From positions 124,001-188,000 of the forward strand of contig NZ_WNKF01000010.1 of NCBI RefSeq assembly GCF_010119225.1: a DNA stretch of 64,000 nt, read 5' to 3'. The stretch's first letter is position 1, and each line of letters starts with the position of its first letter. The translations under genes were made by a program, and so were the position numbers. Below, in pieces: positions 15,558 to 25,278 of the stretch. The stretch is from Cyclobacterium roseum (GTDB lineage Bacteria; Bacteroidota; Bacteroidia; Cytophagales; Cyclobacteriaceae). The notes under the pieces are model-generated. The model was given only the letters and a program-made list of their open reading frames with translations. It was not told the DNA's origin and did no database searches.

Positions 15558-18431
15558 CTATCTGGAACAGATTTCCGAAAAAGGACAAAGCCTGCATTTC
15601 TCCAAATCATCCGTTTGGTCGAAATCTTGGCCAGGATTTATTATTTCTTCCAGAATCCGGGTAAGTTCTCCCACAAAATCTTCCCTGTAATCTGCAAAAT
15701 CATTTACTTCTTGCCTTTTTCCCGGACCCAGCACCTCTCGCAAATAGGGTGAGAAATCTTCTTTAAATACGTCCCGCAAACTAAATAATGCCGGTTTCAA
15801 AGGTGATTTATTTTCCGGATGCCTGGCCTCATAAAGCAACCCGTAAAATAAGGTTTGCATCGCTGCCCTGTTTCTGGATTTATCTTCCCTGTCAAACAAA
15901 CCAGGGATTCCCTTAAAATCTTTCTTATCATTTCCAGATTTGTAATCAATGAGCCGAATGGTCGTTCCAACCCGATCCACCCGGTCTATAATACCTGATA
16001 AGGACACCCTCCTGACACCCGACCGGGTAGTAACCGGTAATTGGGTAGCATATTTTTTGTTTCCTTCCAGGGAAATAATTTCAAATGGAGTCGTGAGGCG
16101 GTCTTGTTCCAACACGCCTGCCAGGTACTTTTGCAACACGTCTCGGGCGATGGTCAGTTGACCAGTTAATTTCAATGTTGCATCTTCATCCAGAAAATAT
16201 TGTGCACGAATGGCCTTTTCCACCGCAGGACTGATGTAATCCATCAACCCGTCGATATCTGAGGCCTCCACCCAATTCCTGCCTTTTCTGGCTATGAATC
16301 CTGCATACAAATTTTCCAGAGACTGGTGAACCAAATTACCAAAAATAGCAGGATCAACGGCTTCCTGCACCTCATCCGGTACTTCCACAGCGGCGATATA
16401 GGTTAGAAAAAATTTAAGACGACAGTCCAGATACATATTTATCGCAGAAGGTGAAAATGAGGTGGCCGTTTGGCCTTCTCCGGGACTGTCCGTGTACCGC
16501 TCCAATACCCGCAGGATGGAAGGAGATTTTTGAATCTGAATGGGCTTGGCTTGCGTGAGGTTTACGGGAACATGCACCAGGGTATCGTCTTTCTGTATCC
16601 CACTGTGTTCCATTTCAATCTGCAACTGGTGAATGTACCGACTCTTTTCTCCCACCTGTCCCTGGGATCCGGCAGTGGAATAAATAAGGTGCACCTCCTC
16701 CGCACGGTGCAGTAGACGGTAGAAGGTGTAGGCATAAATGGCATCGTTCTGCTCTTGCACGGGCATGCCAAAAGCCTGACGTAAATTAAAGGGGACGAGT
16801 GAATCCATGGATTTGGATGGTGGAAAACTTCCCTCATTCATAGAGCAGATAATCACCCGCTTAAAATCAAGATTACGGGTTTCCAAAACCCCCATCAGTT
16901 GAAGCCCTTCCAATGGCTCTCCCTGAAATGGCAACCTACTCTCCGCAAATACCTGCCTGAAAAGCCTGGTAAAAAAGCCCACGCTGACCGCTTCCTTTAT
17001 CTCTTGATCAAAAACCGCTTTCAGCCTGTTCATTTGCTTGAAACATTGGTAAAGATACGTTCGCTCCATGCTTTTCTCTTCCAACGGAGCCGCTAATGCC
17101 CGGATGAGCTCCAAAAGGTAATCCATAATGGTCTCCGCTGTATATAACTGAAAAACCAGTGCAAACACTTCCCCTCCTTCCCGAAGTTTCCCGGCAGGAA
17201 AATAGATGGCATTGGTGCGCAGCAATTCGTCATGAACCTGCTTCGAGAATTCAGGAGCCATTTCGGTTAAAAACACATTGCTCAGAAGATCCTTGACTGG
17301 TTTGTGGTAAAACAGCAGCTCCCCGTCCTCCATTTTCGCATAGCGCTGCAATTCCAAAACAGCTTCCAGAAATGTATAAACCGGTGTTTGCCGGACCGGA
17401 TAGCCCATGGTTACATTGACCCGATTGATCTTTTCCGGTAAGACGTTTAATAAGGGAAATAACAATTGCTCTTCCGGTAAAATCACTACTGTTTCCTCCC
17501 AGTTTTCCTCGCCTTTTACCTGTTCCAGCAACCCAGCCACCAAATTTGCCTGATTGATTTTCAGGGGCACGTTGTAGGTTTTAATCATTGCTTTGTGCTG
17601 CTGCAGGAAATTTGGAATTCGCTCCGGAAAGGTAGGTCCCAGGATGGGATCCTTTTGGTAGCTCCTGAAAAAGAGTCCGGCCTCCTGCTCCGGTTGATTC
17701 AGGTAGTAGGTGTCCAGATCCCAAAAAATTTCGGCCCCAAAATGGTTGACCAAATGCTTAATCAATCTTTCTTCCGTGGTCGTGAATGCATTAAACCCTA
17801 CGAAGACCAATTGCTCCTCTATTGGTTTTAACGTTTCCAATCCTGTCGCCACGTCACGGTATATTTTACCACCATAAGCCATTCCCAAGCTCTCTATAGC
17901 AGCATTAAACCCCGTATAGAGCGGATAAAGGATGTCCCAGAATTTTAAAAATTTCTCCTGATGAGCACGATCCCTTCCTTCGAACGAAGCCCAAAATTCC
18001 CGGATCAACTTCACCTGTTCGGGACTCAGGAAACTCCAATCGCTCTCGAGTACTTTCTGTTCTTTCAGGTTAGTGAATAACTTTTCAGGATTTACCAAAA
18101 ACTGGTCCAGGTCATTGAAATCCTTGAGAATCATTTCCCCCCAGAAAAAAAACCTGTCAAAACTTTCCTCTCTTTCCGTTAACGCCTGATAAACACGATA
18201 CAATTCATATATCAAGGTTAATTTATCGGCCGGTTTTTTTTCTGCGAACTGGTAAAACAGATCCTCAATGGTGATCACTTCCGGCATCCAGAGCGGTTTA
18301 TCTGCCATCTGACTCAGGTACTTGACAAAAAACAGGCCAGCCCGTCGGTTGGGTAAAATCACTTTTACCCCCTTTAGGTCTCCTTTTGATTGCAAAAGCG
18401 TCTTTGCTGTTTCTTTTAAAAAACTATCCAT
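15558..18431 (-). CDS. addB: AddB-like helicase-nuclease subunit (PD-(D/E)XK family)
   Basis: The 957-residue protein begins with a degenerate UvrD-like region (KVILPNRRAGLFFVKYL) and ends with a RecB-type nuclease domain. Visible motifs are GNLVHQSLENLY, the catalytic LIDYKSG and a QTLFYGLLYE helix. A Cys in LDCRLKFFLTYI and the terminal CRLCPFSEIC form the four-Cys iron-sulfur staple typical of AddB. Together with the adjacent addA product it should process double-strand breaks for RecA-dependent repair and degrade linear DNA. The two genes are separated by one nucleotide. Confidence 0.85.
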   Translation of the reverse strand: MDSFLKETAKTLLQSKGDLKGVKVILPNRRAGLFFVKYLSQMADKPLWMPEVITIEDLFYQFAEKKPADKLTLIYELYRVYQALTEREESFDRFFFWGEMILKDFNDLDQFLVNPEKLFTNLKEQKVLESDWSFLSPEQVKLIREFWASFEGRDRAHQEKFLKFWDILYPLYTGFNAAIESLGMAYGGKIYRDVATGLETLKPIEEQLVFVGFNAFTTTEERLIKHLVNHFGAEIFWDLDTYYLNQPEQEAGLFFRSYQKDPILGPTFPERIPNFLQQHKAMIKTYNVPLKINQANLVAGLLEQVKGEENWEETVVILPEEQLLFPLLNVLPEKINRVNVTMGYPVRQTPVYTFLEAVLELQRYAKMEDGELLFYHKPVKDLLSNVFLTEMAPEFSKQVHDELLRTNAIYFPAGKLREGGEVFALVFQLYTAETIMDYLLELIRALAAPLEEKSMERTYLYQCFKQMNRLKAVFDQEIKEAVSVGFFTRLFRQVFAESRLPFQGEPLEGLQLMGVLETRNLDFKRVIICSMNEGSFPPSKSMDSLVPFNLRQAFGMPVQEQNDAIYAYTFYRLLHRAEEVHLIYSTAGSQGQVGEKSRYIHQLQIEMEHSGIQKDDTLVHVPVNLTQAKPIQIQKSPSILRVLERYTDSPGEGQTATSFSPSAINMYLDCRLKFFLTYIAAVEVPDEVQEAVDPAIFGNLVHQSLENLYAGFIARKGRNWVEASDIDGLMDYISPAVEKAIRAQYFLDEDATLKLTGQLTIARDVLQKYLAGVLEQDRLTTPFEIISLEGNKKYATQLPVTTRSGVRRVSLSGIIDRVDRVGTTIRLIDYKSGNDKKDFKGIPGLFDREDKSRNRAAMQTLFYGLLYEARHPENKSPLKPALFSLRDVFKEDFSPYLREVLGPGKRQEVNDFADYREDFVGELTRILEEIINPGQDFDQTDDLEKCRLCPFSEICSR

Positions 18432-18432
18432 C

Positions 18433-21400
18433 TTAACTGATCCTGATTATTGATCCGGTTTCTAAGTAACAGAGAAAGCCCGTAACAGCCTTATCTTTTT
18501 CAATCTGCCGGATAAGTTCCATATACCCCCGTACCTGATCCCTGTGTGATGGGCTCTCCTTTCCGGTTTTGAAGTCAACAACTTCCACGGTGCCTTTTTT
18601 GAATACCAGCCGGTCGGGCCTTTTACTTCCTCCTCCCGGCATCAAAATACCCTGCTCCGTTAAAATCCGATAGCCGTCATCAAACCAGCTATTGAATTCA
18701 GGGACCTCACATAGGGTTTTAAATTGCTTCTCCAGGAGTACCATTTCCTCCTTATTAATTGCCCCTTCAAAATACAGTGCCTCTAGTTCCAGGACAAAGT
18801 CCTTTCTGGTACTGGACTTTTCAATAAGGGTATGAACCAATCTGCCGAAATCGCGTTTGGCAATCATCCCCGTCTCGTCAAAATCCCCAAACACCTGCCG
18901 AACCTGTAGGCTGTCTCTCCAGGGGCGGTATTTCCAGGCCATGATTTCCTGCCGGTCAATGGCCGGTTTGACCCCGGAATCCCAAGTTGGCCAGCTTCCC
19001 AGGTCCAGGATACGCGTTTTGGAATCAAAGTGGGCTTTCAGATTCAATTCTCCCTCTGCAACCTGTTGGTTTAGGGCAAAAAACAACAGATCGTCTACTC
19101 TTCCAATACCATTTCTTTTTTCGGGTTCCTTGAAGGGCACCAGACCCCAGATAACCTCCTCTGCCCGGGTAAATGCTACGTATAGCATATTCAGGGTATC
19201 CAAATGGCTCAGCAAACTTTCCTCCCTGTAGGCAGGTGCAAAAGCGGAATTTAACAATTCTTTCCTAACGGTAAGCGGCATGATTACCGGAGGTACTGCC
19301 TCATCTCCACTGTATGGGGCCCACACAATTGGGTCTTTTGCCGTATCAAAGACCTTCCAATCCAAAAAAGGTAACAAAACAACTTTAAACTGTAAGCCCT
19401 TGGACTTATGAATCGTTAAGATTCGGATGGCATCGTGGGTATCGGGAAGCTTTACGGTGCGTTTATGCCCCTGTTGCTCCCACCATACTAGAAAACTCGC
19501 CAGGTCGGCCCTGTTTTTACCCACAAAATCATATACCGATTCCTTTAATCCTGATAAATAGGCCCGCTCGGCAAGTTCTCCGTTCAACCCTAAAAGCTCC
19601 ACCAATGCCTCCAACAAATCCATCAACGGAAGTTTTCTTAGCTGGTGGATCCGTTCAAAAAATATCTTTTCCAATCCGGAATGTGGCTGCGGCAAGGTTC
19701 CGTGAAGAAAAAATTCCTGCCCTAAGAGCAGGTTTTTGGCTCTTGCCCACTGCACCCAAAGATTTTTTCCGGACAAGCCATCGTCGGGATTGCCCACCAG
19801 TTTTAAAGCCGCCAACAGGCACCTTACTACTGCTGATTTATGTAAAAACAGGGCTTCGTCCGAAATGACCTCATATCGTTTTTCCTGTCCTGGAATTTCA
19901 TAGGCCATAAAGGCATCGGCGATGTTCGCTGCCTGGTCGTTTTTTCGGACCAGAATGGCAATGTCCTTTTGCCGGTATCCTTTTGACATCAATTCATCCA
20001 CCATGGCCGGAAGTGCCTCCAATGCCGCATCGGAATAATTTTGGGGTTTCTCCGGCTCCAAAAATTCCAATCGGACTTTTCCTGGCTGTCCTTTTGATTC
20101 CTGTTTTAAAGAAACTTTCTGATTGATTTCGGCATAGGCCGTGGAAATCAATTCCCCCTCATCTGAACCCAGTTCCTTTGTTAATGACATCGCTACTAAC
20201 CGGGACAGTGTTGAAAACAAGGAATTATTAAAAAGTACCACCTGAGGCAAACTTCTGTAATTGGTGTCCAGATTTTTAACTTCCAGCCCAAAATGCCGTG
20301 TTTCACTTTCGACCTGGTCCATTAACAAACGCATTTCACCTCCCCTCCATCGGTAAATGGACTGCTTCACGTCTCCCACCACTAAATTAGTCTTTCCCAT
20401 TGAGAGTGAGTTGAGAAGCAGGGGGCGAAAGCTCTCCCATTGAAAGCCTGAGGTATCCTGAAACTCATCCAACAAAAAATGACGAAAGCGATTTCCCACT
20501 TTCTCGTAAATAAAAGGAGCCTCGTTTTCAGCCGTAATGGAGCGGAGAAAATCATTTGCTTCGGAAATAAGCAGCATGTTTTCTTCTTCTTTTAACCCTT
20601 CCAACTCCTCCAGCAAATACCCGAATAGCCCAAATACGTACAGGTTTTTTGTCATGGCATCGAGCGTATTCCATGTTTTTAGCAGGGGTTCAAATCTGGA
20701 AAATAATTCCCCCAAACCTTCGTGAAACGCGGCTTCAATGGCCGATTTCTTTTTACTCGTTTTGGTATACCAATCCTCGGGATTCTTACTAAATATTTTC
20801 TGGAGATCGGTGAGTTCGGGTATGGGGGATTCCGGATTACCCAGTTGATCGATTTTCTTGACAAAGGACCTGCTCCCCCCCTTGAAATCCTCCCATTCCA
20901 ATTCTAGATTTTTTCGGATCTGATGCGCCTCTGCTTTCATTTCTTCCGCCTGACGAATCACCAGTTGTTTTTGCTGATACAGATGGGAAATCAACGATTT
21001 CAGATTATCCGGTTCCTCCAGGAAATTCCGTATCTCTTTTTGTACCTTTTTAAAATCCTCCTGGAATACTTTCTTGCCGAGATCCTGAATGGACTTTTTG
21101 GTATTCCAGGAATTGCCTTTCTGAATTTCATGAATGGAAAAGTCCACCAGCCAGCGATGCAAATCCGGTTCATCAACCACCCGCATCAGCAGCCGGTCCA
21201 CAATTCGTTCCATAATGCTCTCCTGGTCCAACTCAACATCGTACTTGGCTTGGAGGTCTATCTCCCTGGCAAACGCACGAATCACACGTTGAAAAAAGCT
21301 GTCGATCGTACTGACTGAAAAGGAGCCGTAATCATGAAGAATAGCCGTCAGCGCCATGGCCGCACGTTGGGACAATTCCGAGGGCTTCAGATCCCATCTT

Positions 21401-21639
21401 CCCATCAAGTCACGATCCATGGGCTGGGTTTCGTCCGCCTTATTCTTTATTCGTTTGAGCTCCTGAATGATCCGCTCCTTCATTTCCTGAGTCGCCTTGT
21501 TGGTAAACGTCACGGCAAGTATCTGACGAAAGGCCAATGGATTTTCCAGTGCCAATTTTAGATAGGCAGTCGTCAGCGTATACGTCTTTCCCGATCCTGC
21601 TGAGGATTTATAAATGTGAAAAGGAGTCTGTGATGCCAT
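18433..21639 (-). CDS. addA: AddA-like UvrD-family helicase-nuclease
   Basis: The 1068-residue protein has the UvrD Walker A SSAGSGKT (about 11-18), the motif AVTFTNKATQEMKERI, motif II in LLDEFQDTSGFQWESF, the motif VGDVKQSIYRWRGG and motif TIHKSKGLQFKVVLLPFLDW. The C terminus is a RecB-type nuclease domain with GRLVHTLIE, VEVVDFKTGK and a QVRGYMELI helix. This is the AddA/RecB architecture. It is the first gene of a minus-strand run that continues through addB, a signalling protein and mlaEFD with almost no spacing. Confidence 0.9.
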   Translation of the reverse strand: MASQTPFHIYKSSAGSGKTYTLTTAYLKLALENPLAFRQILAVTFTNKATQEMKERIIQELKRIKNKADETQPMDRDLMGRWDLKPSELSQRAAMALTAILHDYGSFSVSTIDSFFQRVIRAFAREIDLQAKYDVELDQESIMERIVDRLLMRVVDEPDLHRWLVDFSIHEIQKGNSWNTKKSIQDLGKKVFQEDFKKVQKEIRNFLEEPDNLKSLISHLYQQKQLVIRQAEEMKAEAHQIRKNLELEWEDFKGGSRSFVKKIDQLGNPESPIPELTDLQKIFSKNPEDWYTKTSKKKSAIEAAFHEGLGELFSRFEPLLKTWNTLDAMTKNLYVFGLFGYLLEELEGLKEEENMLLISEANDFLRSITAENEAPFIYEKVGNRFRHFLLDEFQDTSGFQWESFRPLLLNSLSMGKTNLVVGDVKQSIYRWRGGEMRLLMDQVESETRHFGLEVKNLDTNYRSLPQVVLFNNSLFSTLSRLVAMSLTKELGSDEGELISTAYAEINQKVSLKQESKGQPGKVRLEFLEPEKPQNYSDAALEALPAMVDELMSKGYRQKDIAILVRKNDQAANIADAFMAYEIPGQEKRYEVISDEALFLHKSAVVRCLLAALKLVGNPDDGLSGKNLWVQWARAKNLLLGQEFFLHGTLPQPHSGLEKIFFERIHQLRKLPLMDLLEALVELLGLNGELAERAYLSGLKESVYDFVGKNRADLASFLVWWEQQGHKRTVKLPDTHDAIRILTIHKSKGLQFKVVLLPFLDWKVFDTAKDPIVWAPYSGDEAVPPVIMPLTVRKELLNSAFAPAYREESLLSHLDTLNMLYVAFTRAEEVIWGLVPFKEPEKRNGIGRVDDLLFFALNQQVAEGELNLKAHFDSKTRILDLGSWPTWDSGVKPAIDRQEIMAWKYRPWRDSLQVRQVFGDFDETGMIAKRDFGRLVHTLIEKSSTRKDFVLELEALYFEGAINKEEMVLLEKQFKTLCEVPEFNSWFDDGYRILTEQGILMPGGGSKRPDRLVFKKGTVEVVDFKTGKESPSHRDQVRGYMELIRQIEKDKAVTGFLCYLETGSIIRIS

Positions 21640-21793
21640 AAAAAAACCAAATTACGCAGGTGAAGCTGCAATATTTGATTGCAGTCAATTGAGAGGTTGA
21701 AGTTAAAAAGAAAAATAGCCTGCCGAAGCTATTTTTTGGATATTTTTGTCCCAGACCGGTAACAGACAAATTTCTACTTAACCATTTTCGAAT

Positions 21794-22570
21794 ATGTTTT
21801 TTTATTTTTCCCAGCTATTTAGTTTTCTAATTATGCCCTTCACCATTTGCCTGGCGACCTTGGTGATAGGGTTCTTTTTTATCCACAGAAAATTTGGGAA
21901 ACGTCTTATTTTCGGAGCCATGGTATTGTTCCTCTTTTTTTCGAACAGTTATATTTCCAATCGCCTCATGCACGCCTGGGAGCCAGCACCGAGGGAACTG
22001 GAAACGTTGCCCGTTTATGAGATCGGAATCGTACTCACCGGAATCACGAACATCGACAAACTACCCAAAGACCGGACCTATTTCAACAAAGGGGCCGACC
22101 GGGTTACCCACGCCCTCCAATTATATAAAATGGGGAAATTAAAAAAAATACTGATCTCAGGTGGATTAGGATTCGATCCCATTCACCCTAAAAGCGAGGC
22201 GGAATCCCTGGCCGAATTTTTGGTGTGGGCAGGGGTGAAAAAATCAGATCTTATTTTGGAAACAAAGGCTGTCAACACGAGGGAAAATGCCCTTTTTACA
22301 CGGCAAGTTCTGGACCAAGCTGGGTTTTTACCAATGGCGGAAGCCAACCTTTTATTGATTACTTCCGCTTTTCATATGAAACGCGCAAAGGCCTGTTTTC
22401 AAAAAACAGGCCTTTATCCGGATACGTTCCCGGTAGACTATTACGCATCGGAGCCGCGGCTTTCCTTACAATCCGTTTTTCAACCCAGTGTCCAATCTAT
22501 TTTCACCTGGCACAGACTTGTAAAGGAATGGGTAGGTATTGTCGTTTATAAATTAGCTGGTTATACCTAG
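21794..22570 (+). CDS. ElyC/SanA/YdcF-family membrane protein (DUF218)
   Basis: The 258-residue protein has two N-terminal membrane helices (about 5-28 and 34-52) followed by a DUF218 domain in the periplasm, with the family motifs GIVLTGI, ISGGLG, E-x-AVNTRENA and ITSAFHMKRA. Members such as E. coli ElyC and SanA affect envelope integrity and undecaprenyl-phosphate-dependent peptidoglycan synthesis. The biochemical activity is not settled. The gene stands alone between the divergent addA gene and a convergent CBS gene. TATTTTTG at 21741 could be a -7 element, without a matching -33. Confidence 0.85.
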   Translation: MFFYFSQLFSFLIMPFTICLATLVIGFFFIHRKFGKRLIFGAMVLFLFFSNSYISNRLMHAWEPAPRELETLPVYEIGIVLTGITNIDKLPKDRTYFNKGADRVTHALQLYKMGKLKKILISGGLGFDPIHPKSEAESLAEFLVWAGVKKSDLILETKAVNTRENALFTRQVLDQAGFLPMAEANLLLITSAFHMKRAKACFQKTGLYPDTFPVDYYASEPRLSLQSVFQPSVQSIFTWHRLVKEWVGIVVYKLAGYT

Positions 22571-22600
22571 TTGGATTTTCCGGACAGGTAAAGAGGTGAA

Positions 22601-23059
22601 CTACCAGGTAGAAGCCTTCAATTTAGGCATGGCCCGAACCACATCACTGACACTTATCTGTCCAATCAGATTACCATCTCTGACGACTGGAAACCGTCGG
22701 ATCTTTAAGGTCAGAAACCGATCCGCAGCGTCGAAAATAGTGATATCCGGAGGCATGGTAATGACATCTCTGGTCATGTGCTCTTCTACCGCAGCAGGAA
22801 ATTTAGGTGTATTGGTATACTGGCCTTTGATAATCTCTTTCAGACAATCTCCTTCCGAAATAATTCCTACCAGCTTACCTGCCTCATCCACAACGGGAGC
22901 ACCTGAAATCCGCTTCCTTGTCAGCACTCTGATCACATGGTCTATGGTATCTTCGGGATGGAATGTGACCAGATTGGTGGACATGAAGTCACTTACCAAA
23001 ATGGGCTGATTACTTGGTTTGATAGGGGCTTCCCGAACCCCCTGAAAACTTTTTACCAT
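22601..23059 (-). CDS. CBS domain-pair protein
   Basis: The 152-residue protein consists of two CBS domains and little else. The first covers about 20-80 (FMSTNLVTFHPEDTIDHVIRVL then GAPVVDEAGKLVGIISEGD) and the second 90-147 (HMTRDVITMPPDITIFDAAD then RFPVVRDGNLIGQISVSDVV). Such stand-alone Bateman modules bind AMP, ATP or similar ligands and regulate partners. The partner is not evident from its neighbours. It converges with the ElyC-like gene with 30 nt between the stops. Confidence 0.9.
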   Translation of the reverse strand: MVKSFQGVREAPIKPSNQPILVSDFMSTNLVTFHPEDTIDHVIRVLTRKRISGAPVVDEAGKLVGIISEGDCLKEIIKGQYTNTPKFPAAVEEHMTRDVITMPPDITIFDAADRFLTLKIRRFPVVRDGNLIGQISVSDVVRAMPKLKASTW

Positions 23060-23255
23060 ATCGTTATAGGATTTATTGAACGAATAATATACCCAAATAT
23101 CATGGCTTTCACAAATTTTAAGAATAATTAACTTCTGAGACTCAACACAAATTTGGTTCTGAAAGCAGGTTTTTTTGAGTAGAAATCACCAATAGCCCAG
23201 GGAAAAAGGGGATCTACTTTTGTCGGCGGTTCCCCACCAAAAAGGTGAGAATAAA

Positions 23256-24011
23256 TTACCCCAGATTATCCAAGGTTTTTCGAAAAGACCGAACCAGCTC
23301 CGGATCTACTGTCAATACCTTTCCTTCGGTTTGATCAAGCATGGAAAGGCGAACCTCGCTTTTTTGTTGGGCTCCCTCTGAGGACCGGAAATACTTGCAG
23401 GAACGGTGTACTTCCCGAAGAAAACCCGTCTGATTGAAGGATACCAGGTCTTTGCCAGTTAAGCCACCGCCCGGAAGGACGGTAATCCGGTTGGCTGCTT
23501 GTGTCAAAACACCCAACAAAGCGGATGTCCCCTCTGAGACACTGTTTTTGCCGCCCGAGGTAAGGATCCGCTTAAACCCAAGGTTCACAATCGTTTCCAG
23601 TGCAGCAAATTGATCCGGCACTTTATCAAATGCACGGTGAAAGGTGCATGGTTTTTCCCGAGCTACTTCCAGTAGCTTTCTGCAAGCTTCAGTATCGACT
23701 TTTCCGCTTGGCCGAAGAGCGCCAAAAACAAAGCCATCTGCCCCGATATTTCCAAGGATTTCAATATCCTCCTGCATGGCTTCCAGCTCCTGGGGAGCAT
23801 ACATAAAATCACCTCCTCTCGGCCGGATCATCACAAAAACCGGAATGGGAACCTGTCTTTTGATAACCTTCAGCAAACCAGCGCTCGGGGTGGTTCCCCC
23901 TTCTCCGTAATCAGCGCATAATTCCAGGCGGTCCACTCCGTTGGCAGCAGCCAAAATCGCTGCTTCATGGGTATAAACTGGCGCTTCAAAAAGGATCCTA
24001 TTTTTAGTCAT
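23256..24011 (-). CDS. cutC: CutC family protein
   Basis: The 251-residue protein is a CutC-type TIM barrel with the motifs GVDRLELCADYGEGGTTPS, VFVMIRPRGGDF and FHRAFDK, the conserved GFKRILTSGG strand and PGGG near 187. CutC was described as a copper-homeostasis protein, but the biochemical role is unsettled. It follows the glycosylasparaginase gene by 6 nt on the same strand, so the two are probably cotranscribed. Confidence 0.92.
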   Translation of the reverse strand: MTKNRILFEAPVYTHEAAILAAANGVDRLELCADYGEGGTTPSAGLLKVIKRQVPIPVFVMIRPRGGDFMYAPQELEAMQEDIEILGNIGADGFVFGALRPSGKVDTEACRKLLEVAREKPCTFHRAFDKVPDQFAALETIVNLGFKRILTSGGKNSVSEGTSALLGVLTQAANRITVLPGGGLTGKDLVSFNQTGFLREVHRSCKYFRSSEGAQQKSEVRLSMLDQTEGKVLTVDPELVRSFRKTLDNLG

Positions 24012-24017
24012 GCCTAT

Positions 24018-25004
24018 TTATTTGAACCAACTTCCGGAATCAATTAATTTCCTGCCATTTTGGTGGTGCTGGGCAAAGTTGAAGCCCGGACGTATGGCAT
24101 GAGCACCAAAACTTCCTTCCTTATTCATGGCCAAAAAGCCAATCTGAGTATTGTCCAGATCCTTACTTTTGGCCACCGCCCTTTTTACCGCCTCTTCACA
24201 GGCTTCCTGAGGAGTTCTCCCCTGTCGCATCAACTCCACAATCAAAAATGCCCCACAAATGCGGATCACTTCCTCGCCCAACCCAGTGGCGGTGGCCGCT
24301 CCTACCGTATCATCGACAAATAAGCCTGCTCCTATGATCGGACTATCTCCTACTCTTCCGTGCATTTTATAAGCCAATCCGCTAGTGGTACAAGATCCCG
24401 CCATGGAGCCGTCTTTATCCAGCCCGATCATACCAATGGTATCGTGATTTTCAATGTTAATAATGGGTTGGTATTTGGCCTTTTCCTTCCAGCGGTTATA
24501 GGCTTCCTCTGCTTTGGGACTCAGCGTTTCCGCTTCCATTGGCATTCCCTCAGATTTAGCGAACTGCCGGGCACCTTCGCCCACAATCATTACGTGAGGC
24601 GTCTTTTCCATTACCTTCCTTGCAAGGGAAATTGGGTGTTTTACTTGCCTCACAAAGGCCACTGCGCCACACGACCCATCTCCTTTCATGATCGAAGCGT
24701 CCAGGGTGACAATGCCTTCGCGATCCGGTAAGCCCTGCAGTCCGACGGATAGATTACTCAAATCGTTCTCCGTTACCATTACCCCCTGCTCGACTGCATC
24801 CAGAATGGTCCCTCCACTCCCGAGTACTTCCCAGGCTTTGTCATTAGCTGGCATCCCGTGATTCCAGGTAGACAATACCTGCGGTTTGTATTGCAAAGGA
24901 GCACTCCCTGAGCTGGCGAAAGGGGTTTTTGGATATCCCGTCAGGGGTAGACCTGCAATGGTGGAGAGTACCGATAATTTAATAAATTTTCTTCTTCCTT
25001 CCAT
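24018..25004 (-). CDS. N4-(beta-N-acetylglucosaminyl)-L-asparaginase (glycosylasparaginase)
   Basis: The 328-residue Ntn hydrolase would cleave the GlcNAc-Asn bond of N-glycan remnants, releasing aspartate and an aminoglucose product that becomes GlcNAc. An N-terminal signal with RRKFIK resembles a Tat signal, so it is probably exported. The autoprocessing site is HDT (Thr189 as the new N-terminal nucleophile), followed by TTSGLAYKMHGRVGDSPIIGAG with the substrate-binding Arg and Asp, and GAATATGLGE. It is divergent from a ROK repressor gene and sits beside genes for glucosamine-6-phosphate use, which supports a glycan salvage role. Confidence 0.88.
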   Translation of the reverse strand: MEGRRKFIKLSVLSTIAGLPLTGYPKTPFASSGSAPLQYKPQVLSTWNHGMPANDKAWEVLGSGGTILDAVEQGVMVTENDLSNLSVGLQGLPDREGIVTLDASIMKGDGSCGAVAFVRQVKHPISLARKVMEKTPHVMIVGEGARQFAKSEGMPMEAETLSPKAEEAYNRWKEKAKYQPIINIENHDTIGMIGLDKDGSMAGSCTTSGLAYKMHGRVGDSPIIGAGLFVDDTVGAATATGLGEEVIRICGAFLIVELMRQGRTPQEACEEAVKRAVAKSKDLDNTQIGFLAMNKEGSFGAHAIRPGFNFAQHHQNGRKLIDSGSWFK

Positions 25005-25109
25005 GGTGTTTTTGGTGAGTTGAAGTGATAAGGTTAAAGTTTAGAACAAACATGATAAAATATTTTCAAAAAATAGCTTGGCTTTATATATTTTTATAAA
25101 TAACTTAAT

Positions 25110-25138
25110 TTCTACGTAGGTAGAATATGATTCATATT
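25110..25138. promoter_or_regulatory. Two overlapping palindromes, candidate ROK operator
   Basis: In the 274-bp divergent region, TTCTACGTAGGTAGAA (25110-25125, 6-bp arms) overlaps AATATGATTCATATT (25124-25138, perfect 7-bp arms). They lie about 100 bp from the glycosylasparaginase start and 140 bp from the ROK regulator start, a plausible place for an operator controlling both. The binding protein is inferred. Confidence 0.45.
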
Positions 25139-25229
25139 GGTGTAAGTTTCCAGGGTTTCCAAACAAATTAGATCTCATTCTATTTGGTTGCCAATACTAC
25201 TTAAAAGATACTGTTTTTTTGAATTAAGT

Positions 25230-25262
25230 TTTGCTTATTAAATAAAAATTTTTATTAACTTG
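25230..25262 (+). promoter_or_regulatory. Possible promoter of the amino-sugar operon
   Basis: TTTG (25230-25233) is followed after about 21 bp by TTAACTTG (25255-25262), a partial match to TAnnTTTG. It would start transcription about 10 nt before the regulator's ATG. Confidence 0.4.
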
Positions 25263-25278
25263 CATTAAAATTCGCAAT

